A DNA stretch of 64,000 nucleotides from UKL13-2 sp044229235 (GTDB lineage Bacteria; Pseudomonadota; Gammaproteobacteria; Burkholderiales; Usitatibacteraceae). A program made the translations under genes and the position numbers. Location: contig JBGATH010000008.1 in NCBI GenBank assembly GCA_044229235.1, positions 62,001-126,000 on the forward strand, read 5' to 3'. Of this stretch, positions 1 through 7,314 are shown in pieces (the stretch's first letter is position 1; every line of letters begins with the position of its first letter). The notes under the pieces are model-generated. The model did not search any database. It worked only from the letters and a program-made list of their open reading frames with translations, and was not told where the DNA came from.

Positions 1-2
1 CC

Positions 3-899
3 ATCCTCGGCTTGCTGACCACCACGCAGTTCACCTGGCTGGTGGAATCGAGCCTGTACGCGCTGGCGGTGCTGTTGTGGCTGACGCTGTTCTGGAACGA
101 CATGAAAAAGCTCGCGCGCGCGGCCGGGCAGGTGGGTGAGGGGCATTTCAACTTCGACGTGCGGGTGCGCAAAGGTGCGGCCTTGCGTCCGCTGGCCGAT
201 TCCTTCAATGCCATGAAGGCACGCATCGCCGCGCTGATCAATTCGCATCGCAACCTCACCAACGCCATCTCCCACGAATTCCGCACGCCGATCACGCGCC
301 TGCGGTTCCGTCACGAAATGGCGGTTGAGGCCAGCACCGTCGAGGAGAAGGATCGGCAGTTGCGCGCCATGGATTCGGCCATCGAGCAGCTCGACGAACT
401 CTCCACCGAGCTTCTCGAATACGCACGGCTCGATCGCGAGAGTCCGAAACTCAACCAGGCGCCGATCGATACCAGCGCCTGGCTGGAGGAACTGGCCGCC
501 GAAGCTCGCGAGCTGGCGGAAGCCGAGGGGCGCCGCATCGACATCACCGTGTTCGCCGACCTCGATAGCGCCGATGGCGATTACCGCTACCTGTCGCGCG
601 CCGCGTCAAACCTGCTGCGCAATGCGGTGCGCTACGCAAAGCAGCATGTGCAGATCCGTGTCGACCAGCAGCGCGGCCGGCCGGCGCTGCATGTCGATGA
701 CGACGGGCCGGGCATACCGGCCAGCGAGCGCGAGCACCTGTTCGAGCCGTTCGCGCGCCTCGACAAGAGCCGCGACCGCCATTCTGGGGGCTTCGGCATG
801 GGGCTGGCCATCGTCCGCCAGATCGCACGCTGGCATGGCGGCACCGCCAGCATCAGCGAATCCAGTTTGGGTGGTGCACGCGTCTCACTGAGTTGGTGA
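3..899 (+). CDS. Sensor histidine kinase, RstB-like (5' partial)
   Basis: Membrane histidine kinase that would phosphorylate the response regulator encoded 46 bp downstream. The frame is open to the left edge, so the sensor domain and first membrane segment lie outside the window. Counting from the first TTG at 12, a membrane segment spans about residues 11-29 and is followed by a HAMP-type linker. The H-box reads AISHEFRTP with the phospho-accepting His at about 88. An N-box (SNLLRNAVRYA) lies near 200, a G1 box (DDDGPGIP) near 230 and a G2 box (GFGMGLAIV) near 260. All catalytic motifs of a HATPase_c domain are present. The partner resembles RstA, so this is probably the RstB type. The signal sensed cannot be read because the periplasmic part is missing. 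Confidence 0.93.
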   Translation: MLGLLTTTQFTWLVESSLYALAVLLWLTLFWNDMKKLARAAGQVGEGHFNFDVRVRKGAALRPLADSFNAMKARIAALINSHRNLTNAISHEFRTPITRLRFRHEMAVEASTVEEKDRQLRAMDSAIEQLDELSTELLEYARLDRESPKLNQAPIDTSAWLEELAAEARELAEAEGRRIDITVFADLDSADGDYRYLSRAASNLLRNAVRYAKQHVQIRVDQQRGRPALHVDDDGPGIPASEREHLFEPFARLDKSRDRHSGGFGMGLAIVRQIARWHGGTASISESSLGGARVSLSW

Positions 900-945
900 A
901 CCAGGACTTCCGATGCAGATGATTCCGCAAAACCAGGAGAGCCGG

Positions 946-1695
946 ATGAATGCGATGAATGATGTGCTGGCAATTGGCCAGGCAGAACGTGACACCACGC
1001 ATGTGCTGCTGGTCGACGATGACGAGGAATTGTCGGCGGCCATCGCGGAGTATCTGGGCAAGCAGGGCATCGCGGTCAGCGTGGAGTTTCGCGGCGACCG
1101 GGCGCTGCAACGCATCGCCGAGGTGGCGCCTGACCTGGTGATCCTCGATGTGATGCTGCCGGGCATGGATGGATTCGAAGTCTGCCGCGAACTGCGCGGC
1201 CAGGGCAATGCCGTGCCGGTGATCATCCTCACCGCCAAGGAAGACGATTTTGACCAGGTGCTGGGACTGGAGTTGGGCGCGGACGATTACCTTGCCAAGC
1301 CGGTGCAGCCGCGGGTGCTGCTGGCGCGCATCAAGGCCATCACCCGGCGCGCCAACGGCCTGCAATCGCAGGTCAGCCACAGCGGCGACGTGCTGCAGTT
1401 CGGCCGCCTGAAGATTCACGGCATCGATCGCGAGGTGGTGCTCGGCGAGCGGCGCGTCGAGTTGTCGCCGGCGGAATTTGACCTGCTGTGGCTGCTGGCC
1501 AACAACGCCGGCAAAGTGATGCAGCGCAACGATATCCTCAAGTCGCTGCGCGGCCTGCACTACAGCGGCGCGGATCGCTCGGTGGATGCAAGGTTGTACC
1601 GCTTGCGTCGACGCTTCGGCGACGAGTCCGAAGCGGCGTGGAAGATCAAGACCGTGCGGCCGCATGGCTACATGTTCTGCCAGGAGCCCTGGTAG
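946..1695 (+). CDS. OmpR-family response regulator, RstA-like
   Basis: DNA-binding response regulator paired with the upstream kinase. A receiver domain begins at HVLLVDDD. It carries the phospho-acceptor Asp in VILDVMLPGMDG (about residue 68 from this start) and the conserved Lys in YLAKPVQPR. A C-terminal winged helix carries the block SLRG, DRSVD, RLRRRF and IKTVRPHGYMF, which resembles E. coli RstA from memory. I chose ATG 946 because AGGAG sits 7-11 bases upstream and the receiver domain begins about 20 residues later. ATG 913, also preceded by AGGA, is the alternative and would add 11 residues. Kinase-before-regulator order is the reverse of the common rstA-rstB arrangement. Confidence 0.93.
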   Translation: MNAMNDVLAIGQAERDTTHVLLVDDDEELSAAIAEYLGKQGIAVSVEFRGDRALQRIAEVAPDLVILDVMLPGMDGFEVCRELRGQGNAVPVIILTAKEDDFDQVLGLELGADDYLAKPVQPRVLLARIKAITRRANGLQSQVSHSGDVLQFGRLKIHGIDREVVLGERRVELSPAEFDLLWLLANNAGKVMQRNDILKSLRGLHYSGADRSVDARLYRLRRRFGDESEAAWKIKTVRPHGYMFCQEPW

Positions 1696-1732
1696 CCGGG
1701 AGCCGGAGTGACCCGGCCTAGTCAGCGCGAGA

Positions 1733-1979
1733 TTGACGACCGGAAATCCCCCAAGCGCAGCTGTTTCACCGCCGTCGATGCTTTGCCCCCTTTAGGAAAG
1801 GGGGCGGCGTTTTTGCATGTGGAAACGGGAAGGCGTGTGTTATGCGTTTCGCTTCGCGCGATGCGAAAAGCGTAAATCCACTTCCAGCCTGAAACCAGGC
1901 AAGTCATCGCCCCCTTTCCTAAAGGGGGCAAGCCATCGAGACCGTTTGCAAGCTGAGGCTTGGGGGATTTGCGGTCAGT
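1733..1979. repeat. Inverted pair of ~75-bp repeats
   Basis: Two copies of a roughly 75-bp sequence face each other, at about 1733-1806 and 1905-1979. Each copy runs from GACCG-AAATCCCCCAAGC to a small palindrome CCCCCTTTAGGAAAGGGGG. The pair brackets about 100 bp of sequence with no gene. It lies between the convergent response regulator and DUF1161 genes. A shorter relative of the terminal palindrome occurs at about 44078-44105 next to another dispersed repeat. It could be a MITE-like unit or a bidirectional terminator. No transposase is present. Confidence 0.7.
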
Positions 1980-2003
1980 AACTCCGCTCCAAGAGCCAAA
2001 TGC

Positions 2004-2071
2004 GAAACTCCAGCATTGGCGCGCCTTCCAAGCCAAAAATGGCTGGAAACGCGCGCCAATGCTGGAGTTTC
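2004..2071. repeat. 68-bp palindromic repeat, copy 1
   Basis: Near-perfect palindrome whose left arm begins GAAACTCCAGCATTGGCGCG and whose right arm is its reverse complement, ending at CTGGAGTTTC. The central part reads CCTTCCAAGCCAAAAATGGCTGG. It lies between the convergent stops of the response regulator and the DUF1161 gene. This is the best-preserved of nine related copies in the window. Confidence 0.9.
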
Positions 2072-2090
2072 AGTTTGCCGTGCCGGGCAA

Positions 2091-2333
2091 CTACTTCTTG
2101 GCTTCTGCCGGCGCACCGCGCTTGTAGGTGATCTTTTTCGCGCCGCCTTCGCAGGTACCCACCACACGCAGGTCGGTCTGCTCATCCTTCGGAACAATGG
2201 TCAGCGTAAAGGCCTTCACACCCTTGCCCGAGATTTTTGCTTCCAGCTCGGCTTTCAGATCCTCACAGGATTTCTTGGCGAGGGCGGGGCTGGCGGCGAA
2301 TGCCAGGGTGGCGAACAACGCGACGGCTTTCAT
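2091..2333 (-). CDS. Small secreted DUF1161-like protein
   Basis: An 80-residue exported protein of unknown function. The start MKAVALFATLAFAASPALA is a typical signal peptide cleaved after ALA. The mature part contains CEDLKAELEAKISGKGVKA and ends with a basic tail. Two Cys (in SCEDL and GTCEGG) could form a disulfide. The SCE-LKAE-I--KGV---TL-IV and V-G-CEGG-KKI-Y pattern matches what I remember of DUF1161. I chose ATG 2333 because GGAG is correctly spaced and the signal peptide begins there; an upstream ATG at 2360 lacks this. It is the last gene after the ECF sigma/anti-sigma pair and may belong to that transcription unit. Confidence 0.8.
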   Translation of the reverse strand: MKAVALFATLAFAASPALAKKSCEDLKAELEAKISGKGVKAFTLTIVPKDEQTDLRVVGTCEGGAKKITYKRGAPAEAKK

Positions 2334-2404
2334 GGGGTGTCTCCTGAGGGATGGGCGCAATGCAGCCGCAATACTACCGAAAATTACACTAATTCAGGCG
2401 CCTG

Positions 2405-3451
2405 TTAACGGGAACCTGTCGCTGGCTTGAGTTCGGGGGGGATCACAAAATCCGGATAGCGCTTGCGAAAACGCGCCAGTTCCTCGTCGGCTTCCTTGGC
2501 TTTTTGCTCGCGCCGCAGCTCGATGATGCGCTTGAGCCACGCTTCGGGCGGCTCGCCGGCATCTTTCAGCGCGGGCACGGCGGAAGCTGGCGGCGCCATC
2601 ATGGCTGAGTCCGCCTTGGGCGTGACGACCGGCGCGGCGGCCGGCGCCGGGGCTCGCTGCAACGCCGCGGCCAGTTTTGATTCCGCGACCACGCTACCGC
2701 TAGCGACACCAGCCACAGAGCGCGGCGCCAGGACAGCCGGGGCCGGTATTGGCGATGCGGCAGCTTCCTTTTTGGCCAGCGCCATGGGCGCGGCATTGTC
2801 GCGCCGTTCACGTACGTTCTCGGCACTGTAGGCCTCGGCCGGCGGCGCGACTGCTGGTGCCGGCATGGGGGCGGCCGCGATTTGCACCGGTGGCGGTGCC
2901 GGTGAGGTGTAGGCCGGTGCGGCCACCGGGGCCGAAGCGGCAATGTTGGCTTCGGCCGGCGCCGCCTGCCGTTCGGACTGATCGGCGCGCCGCACGCGAT
3001 CGGGCACGGGGGCGAGTTCCATGCGGCGGGCCGCGACGGCTGCCGGTGGCGCCGCAGGGGCTTCCTGTGCCATGCGCGGAGCGGGTGCCACGGCATCGGC
3101 GCCCCGTGTTTCGGCGGGCACTCTGGCGCGCGGCGAAGGCAGTGCGATCTTGCCGACGTTTTCCGCGATCGGCGGCGCCAGTTCCGGTCGTTCCTCAAAG
3201 GAAACAATCAGCAGAGAGGCTGTCAGAACCAGAACCGCCGCCACCGACAGCGGTTTGCTGAAGCGCAGCAGCCATGGTTTTTCGACCGAACGCGGCGCAG
3301 CCCGCACGGCGCGGCGCGCGGCGGCACGGATGGCGTCGTCCATGGACGGCGGCGGTGCCACCAGTTCGTCCGCAGCGCGGTAGGCCCGCGATGCCTCGGC
3401 CAGCTCGCGTTCGAATGCGGCGTCGTCGGCTGTTTTTCGCGGGTCAGTCAT
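2405..3451 (-). CDS. Membrane anti-sigma factor candidate, Ala/Pro-rich
   Basis: A 348-residue single-pass membrane protein, probably the anti-sigma partner of the ECF factor whose gene it overlaps by 4 bp (ATGA). Residues 1-66 are a charged cytoplasmic segment with no zinc-finger HxxxCxxC motif. Residues about 67-87 (PLSVAAVLVLTASLLIV) form the membrane helix. A low-complexity Ala/Pro/Val stretch of about 200 residues follows, presumably periplasmic. The C-terminus forms a compact element: PEAWLKRIIELRREQKAKEA and FRKRYPDFVIPPEL. I recognise the C-terminal WL-RI--LR, FR-RYPDF-IP pattern as common in proteobacterial proteins downstream of ECF sigma genes. The anti-sigma role is inferred from position and topology. 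Confidence 0.85.
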   Translation of the reverse strand: MTDPRKTADDAAFERELAEASRAYRAADELVAPPPSMDDAIRAAARRAVRAAPRSVEKPWLLRFSKPLSVAAVLVLTASLLIVSFEERPELAPPIAENVGKIALPSPRARVPAETRGADAVAPAPRMAQEAPAAPPAAVAARRMELAPVPDRVRRADQSERQAAPAEANIAASAPVAAPAYTSPAPPPVQIAAAPMPAPAVAPPAEAYSAENVRERRDNAAPMALAKKEAAASPIPAPAVLAPRSVAGVASGSVVAESKLAAALQRAPAPAAAPVVTPKADSAMMAPPASAVPALKDAGEPPEAWLKRIIELRREQKAKEADEELARFRKRYPDFVIPPELKPATGSR

Positions 3452-4041
3452 CGATGTTGCACCAGTTGTTCGCGCAGTTTGGCAATGGCGTAGCGCAGGC
3501 GGCTCTTGGCTGCCTCGTAACTCACGCCGGTCGAGGCGGCGATTTCTTCCACGCTGAGTCCGCCTTCCTCATGCAGCAGGAATGCCTCGCGCTGCGGCGC
3601 CGGCAGTGATTGCAGTGCCCGCAGGATGGCCTGGCCAGCCTGGTGCGCGGCGGCCTGCACCTGCGGCTGCTCGGTGCGGCTGCCGGGCGCATCAGGCGGC
3701 TGGTCGTCCTTGTCCCTGACCTCGTAGAGAACGGCCTCGGCACGGGAGTTGGCGCGAAAGTAATCCATGAGCTTGTTGTGGGCCAGCGTGAACAGGTAGG
3801 TGCGGAACTGCGCCTCGACGCGGTAGCGATCGGCCGCCTGGATGAGGCTCATCCACACGTCCTGGAATATTTCCTCGGCGCGTTCCTGCACCCGGCACTG
3901 GCGGGTGATGAAGCGGTACAGGCCGAGCCGGTGGCGCGCGTACAGCTGATCGAAGGCAGCGGCGTCACCGGCCTGATAGCGCAGCATCAATTGCTCGTCG
4001 CTGTCCGCGGCATTCGCGCCGTCGCTGGTTAGACCATTCAT
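3448..4041 (-). CDS. ECF-subfamily RNA polymerase sigma factor
   Basis: Alternative sigma factor of 197 residues that would redirect RNA polymerase. The region 2 core is visible: YARHRLGLYRFITRQCR, ERAEEIFQDVWMSLIQ, FRTYLFTLAHNKLMDYFR. Region 4 contains LPAPQREAFLLHEEGGLSVEEIA and VSYEAAKSRLRYAIAKLR, a normal helix-turn-helix. A Gln/Ala-rich linker joins the regions. ATG 4041 was chosen; a longer frame back to a TTG at 4089 adds 16 residues unlike sigma factors. A secreted protein gene lies 63 bp upstream on the same strand and the anti-sigma candidate overlaps its end, giving a plausible secreted sensor/sigma/anti-sigma unit. Confidence 0.93.
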   Translation of the reverse strand: MNGLTSDGANAADSDEQLMLRYQAGDAAAFDQLYARHRLGLYRFITRQCRVQERAEEIFQDVWMSLIQAADRYRVEAQFRTYLFTLAHNKLMDYFRANSRAEAVLYEVRDKDDQPPDAPGSRTEQPQVQAAAHQAGQAILRALQSLPAPQREAFLLHEEGGLSVEEIAASTGVSYEAAKSRLRYAIAKLREQLVQHR

Positions 4042-4104
4042 CTTGCCCGACAGTTTAACGCCCTGCCGGGCAGCCGCCCGTGCAAACAAGTGCCGTCTCG
4101 TGGG

Positions 4105-4926
4105 TTACCAGCGCGGTGGGTCGGGCACGAATCCGCCGGGGAATGGAATCGGTTCGCGCGGGCGCAGCGGAAGTTCGCGAATGATGCCGCGCGCAATCAG
4201 GTTGGCGCGGCTGTCGTAGTGGATGGCGATGGTCTCCTCGGGCTGGCTGGTGGCGCGTTCGAATTCCACGGTGCGCACCCGTGATACCTCGCTGCGGCCG
4301 TGACCCGTGCCCAGCTTCTTCGCCTCGATCGGCGGCGCGGCAAACGATCCGCCGGCACGATCCTGTGCGCTGCTTTCGGCGGCCGCGTCGGCACGCTGGC
4401 GCATCGGTGCCGACGATGCAGCCGGTGGCACGGCGTTTTGCCAGGGCCGCGGCGCATAGTCGGCTTCCGGCGCCTCGTAGACGATGGGTTCGGGTTTGCG
4501 CCTGTATAGCGCGGCACCGATGACGCCGACGTTGTTCGGGCGGCCGGTGCGGGCCGCGTAGGAATCGGGCAATTCGGTGAAGTAAAACGCGGCGGTGCGC
4601 GACAGGCTCTTGCGCCAGCCGCTGATATCGAGGTTGCGCCATGAGTCGATGACATAGCCGCCTTGCGAGGGCGCGGCGGTTTCGCCGGTGACGACGTTGA
4701 CGCCATCGACCGACACCACCGCCAGCAGGTCGCCGCCGGACTGGTTGCGCACGACGATCTGGTATTCGTTGCCGGGCTTGCCTTCCACCCAGGCACGGCC
4801 GGCATGCCAGTACACGGGCAGGGTGCGGTTGAGATGGCGATCGACCACGGTCAGGTCGGCAAGGTGGCCGATGGCGTGGGCCTGTGCGGTCCAGAAAATC
4901 AGTACGGCGAGCAGGGTCTTTTTCAT
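4105..4926 (-). CDS. Secreted protein of unknown function
   Basis: A 273-residue exported protein I do not recognise. The start MKKTLLAVLIFWTAQAHA is a clear signal peptide with GGAG 6-9 bases before ATG 4926. The mature N-terminal half (LADLTVVDRHLNRTLPVYWHAG to AAFYFTELPDSYAARTGRP) looks like a beta-rich domain with a YWHAGRAWVEGKPGNEY segment. The region from about 165 to 215 is low-complexity Pro/Ala/Arg. The C-terminus (ATSQPEETIAIHYDSRANLIARGI) ends in a Pro-rich tail. It is upstream of the ECF sigma gene on the same strand, so it may be an envelope target or modulator of that system. Confidence 0.85.
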   Translation of the reverse strand: MKKTLLAVLIFWTAQAHAIGHLADLTVVDRHLNRTLPVYWHAGRAWVEGKPGNEYQIVVRNQSGGDLLAVVSVDGVNVVTGETAAPSQGGYVIDSWRNLDISGWRKSLSRTAAFYFTELPDSYAARTGRPNNVGVIGAALYRRKPEPIVYEAPEADYAPRPWQNAVPPAASSAPMRQRADAAAESSAQDRAGGSFAAPPIEAKKLGTGHGRSEVSRVRTVEFERATSQPEETIAIHYDSRANLIARGIIRELPLRPREPIPFPGGFVPDPPRW

Positions 4927-5238
4927 GAGGGTCTCCGCGGTTTGGTGACGAAAAGTCGGGGTGCTACACCATTCATCGCTGGTGAGCGGAAAAAGGGTTT
5001 GGGGAACATCGCGGACGGGAATTTGATGCCGCGCATAAATTCGCAGTGCCTGCTGGCGCGGAGCCATGGAAATCCGCCAATCCGGCCCCACTTGGCAGTC
5101 AGCGACCCGTTAAGGGCCGCTATGAGCCGTCGCGGCGCAGGCAAGTCTCGCCATGCACCGACGAACCGCCGATAATGAACGATTGGCCTGCTGCTTTGTC
5201 TGCACCTGTCTGCGTCTGCCGCCGCGCCACCGCCCACC
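4927..5238. other. Divergent intergenic region, no gene seen
   Basis: 312 bp between the secreted protein (minus strand) and the LtaS-type gene (plus strand), so it should carry promoters in both directions. A GATAAT hexamer near 5170 could be a -10 box for the right-hand gene, but no convincing -35 accompanies it. No repeat or RNA structure was recognised. Confidence 0.4.
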
Positions 5239-7227
5239 GTGAGCACCATGATCCGAACCGCCATCATCAGCACCCGCCTGCGCGCCATCGTCGTTTTTAT
5301 CGCGATGTATGTCGCCTTCAATGCCTTCGTCCGCATCGGGCTGACCATTTTCAACGGTGAGTGGGCGTTGTTTTCCCCGCTGGTCATCGTGCCGGTGCTG
5401 GGCCTCGGCGCGCTCTACGACCTTGCTGTGGCGATGTGGTGGTCGCTGCCGCTGGCCCTGCTGTTCTGGCTGTGGCCGGCGGAGCGCGCCCGCTCGGGCC
5501 TGAAGATTGCCGCCGCCGTGATCGCTGCAGCCATGGTCATGGCGATGGTGTTCGTCGCCGCATCGGAATTCGTGTTCTGGAACGAGTTCGGCACCCGCTT
5601 CAACTTCATCGCCGTCGATTACCTCGTGTACACCCGCGAGGTGCTGGGCAACATCCGCGAGTCGTATCCCATGCCCTTGCTGCTGTCGGCAGTCTTCGCC
5701 GCGGCGGCAGTGGTGTTCGGCGCCATCGCCAAGCCGTTCCTGCGCGCCAGCGTGCTCGATGGCAGCACGCTGCTGCGCCGCACCGGCGTGTTTGCCGCGT
5801 TCGTCCTGCTGGCTTCGTCGATCACCTACGTGATTCACGCCCGCTGGAAGGAAGTGCTGGGGCCGGCTGCCCAGGTGCAACTGGCCGGTAACGGCCCGTG
5901 GGAGTTCTTCCACGCCTTCCGCCATAACGAGATCGACTTCCAGCGTTTCTACCAGACGCTGCCCGAAGACCAGGCCAACGCCGTCATGCGCGCGCAGTTT
6001 GCCGATACCACCCATTACCAGTTGACCGGGGCCAGCGACATGCCGATCCAGCGCAAGGTGATTCCCGCCGGGCCGGAGAAGAAGCTCAACGTGGTGATGG
6101 TGTCGATCGAGAGCTTCGGCGCCGAGTTCATCGAATCGCTGGGCGGGCAGAAGGGGCTGGCGCCGCGCTTCGAGCAACTCGGCCGCGAGGGCATGTTTTT
6201 CACCAAACTCTATGCCACCGGCACCCGCACCGTGCGCGGACTGGAAGCGCTGACGCTGTCGGTGCCGCCCACGCCGGGACACGCGATTCCAATGCGGCCG
6301 AACAATTCCGGACTGTTCACCGTCGGCGGCGTGTTCAAGCAAAGCGGCTACGACCCGATCTACATTTACGGCGGCTACAGCTACTTCGACAACATGAACG
6401 CGTTCTACGGCGGCAACGGCTACACGGTCATCGATCGCTCGGCCATCGCCAAGGAAGACATCACCTACGAGAACATCTGGGGTGTGGCGGATGAGGACCT
6501 GTTCAAACTCGCCATCCGCGAGATCGATACGCGCGTCGCGGCCGGCAAGAAAGTCTATGCGCATGTCATGACCACCACCAATCACCGGCCGTTCACCTAT
6601 CCGGAAGGGCGCATTGACATTCCCTCGGGCAAGAGCCGCGAGGGCGCGGTGAAGTACACCGACTACGCCATCGGCAAGTTCGTGGACGATGCGCGCAAGA
6701 AACCCTGGTTCGACGACACCGTGTTCATTTTCGTCGCCGATCACACGTCCATCGGTCGCGGCAAGTCCGATCTCGAATCGTCGCGCTATCACATCCCCAT
6801 GGTGATTTACGCGCCCAAGTGGATCAAGCCGGAAGTCGTCAGCACGGTCGCCTCGCAGATCGACATTGCGCCTTCGCTCCTCGGCTGGATGAACATTCCG
6901 TATACCTCCGAGTTTTTCGGCCGCGACATATTCCGCGACGGCAAGGGCTCGCCACTTTATCTGGCCCATTACCAGACGGTGGGTTACATCGACGATTCGA
7001 TGCTGGTGGAACTGCGCCCGCGGCAGCAGACGCGCATCTACAAGCAGGACAGCAGCGAGATCGTCAAGGGTGAGCTTGCAGAGCAGGCAAAGCTGCGAGG
7101 CATCGCCATCTACCAGACGGCGGCCAGGCGGTTTTCCAATGACCGGGTGCGGGCCGCGGCCATGGCCCCGGTGGCGCCGGCCGTGTTGCCCGCTGCGGCG
7201 CCTTCACCGGCCAAACCGTCGCGCTAG
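5239..7227 (+). CDS. LtaS-type phosphoglycerol/phosphoethanolamine transferase (sulfatase fold)
   Basis: Inner-membrane enzyme of 662 residues. About five hydrophobic helices occupy residues 15-210 and an extracytoplasmic sulfatase-fold domain runs from about 275 to 600. Family motifs are visible: NVVMVSIESFGAEF (metal-binding Glu), LYATGTRTVRG (candidate nucleophile Thr near 330), HVMTTTNHRPF and FVADHTS (metal-binding Asp-His). This layout is that of lipoteichoic acid synthases and their Gram-negative relatives such as OpgB, which move polar head groups to glycans or lipids. The acceptor cannot be told from sequence. GTG 5239 is the longest start; ATG 5248 is equally plausible. A strong terminator follows the stop. 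Confidence 0.9.
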   Translation: MSTMIRTAIISTRLRAIVVFIAMYVAFNAFVRIGLTIFNGEWALFSPLVIVPVLGLGALYDLAVAMWWSLPLALLFWLWPAERARSGLKIAAAVIAAAMVMAMVFVAASEFVFWNEFGTRFNFIAVDYLVYTREVLGNIRESYPMPLLLSAVFAAAAVVFGAIAKPFLRASVLDGSTLLRRTGVFAAFVLLASSITYVIHARWKEVLGPAAQVQLAGNGPWEFFHAFRHNEIDFQRFYQTLPEDQANAVMRAQFADTTHYQLTGASDMPIQRKVIPAGPEKKLNVVMVSIESFGAEFIESLGGQKGLAPRFEQLGREGMFFTKLYATGTRTVRGLEALTLSVPPTPGHAIPMRPNNSGLFTVGGVFKQSGYDPIYIYGGYSYFDNMNAFYGGNGYTVIDRSAIAKEDITYENIWGVADEDLFKLAIREIDTRVAAGKKVYAHVMTTTNHRPFTYPEGRIDIPSGKSREGAVKYTDYAIGKFVDDARKKPWFDDTVFIFVADHTSIGRGKSDLESSRYHIPMVIYAPKWIKPEVVSTVASQIDIAPSLLGWMNIPYTSEFFGRDIFRDGKGSPLYLAHYQTVGYIDDSMLVELRPRQQTRIYKQDSSEIVKGELAEQAKLRGIAIYQTAARRFSNDRVRAAAMAPVAPAVLPAAAPSPAKPSR

Positions 7228-7260
7228 CTGAATGTAACCTGCAGGCCGTTCCCGCCAATG

Positions 7261-7297
7261 AAAACGGCGGCTGTCGCCAGCCGCCGTTTTCTTTTTT
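7261..7297 (+). terminator. Intrinsic terminator after LtaS-type gene
   Basis: A stem AAAACGGCGGCTG / CAGCCGCCGTTTT with a 4-base loop is followed by CTTTTTT. It begins 33 bp after the stop codon. The A/T-flanked stem could also work in reverse for the TonB-dependent receptor gene that converges on it. Confidence 0.9.
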
Positions 7298-7314
7298 GAG
7301 CTGAGACCAGGTGC

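Noticed and set aside
5110..6969. Long antisense open frame (619 codons) over the LtaS-type gene
   Set aside because: It is a shadow of the high-GC coding strand, with His/Arg/Ala-rich composition and no motif; the plus-strand gene has full family motifs.
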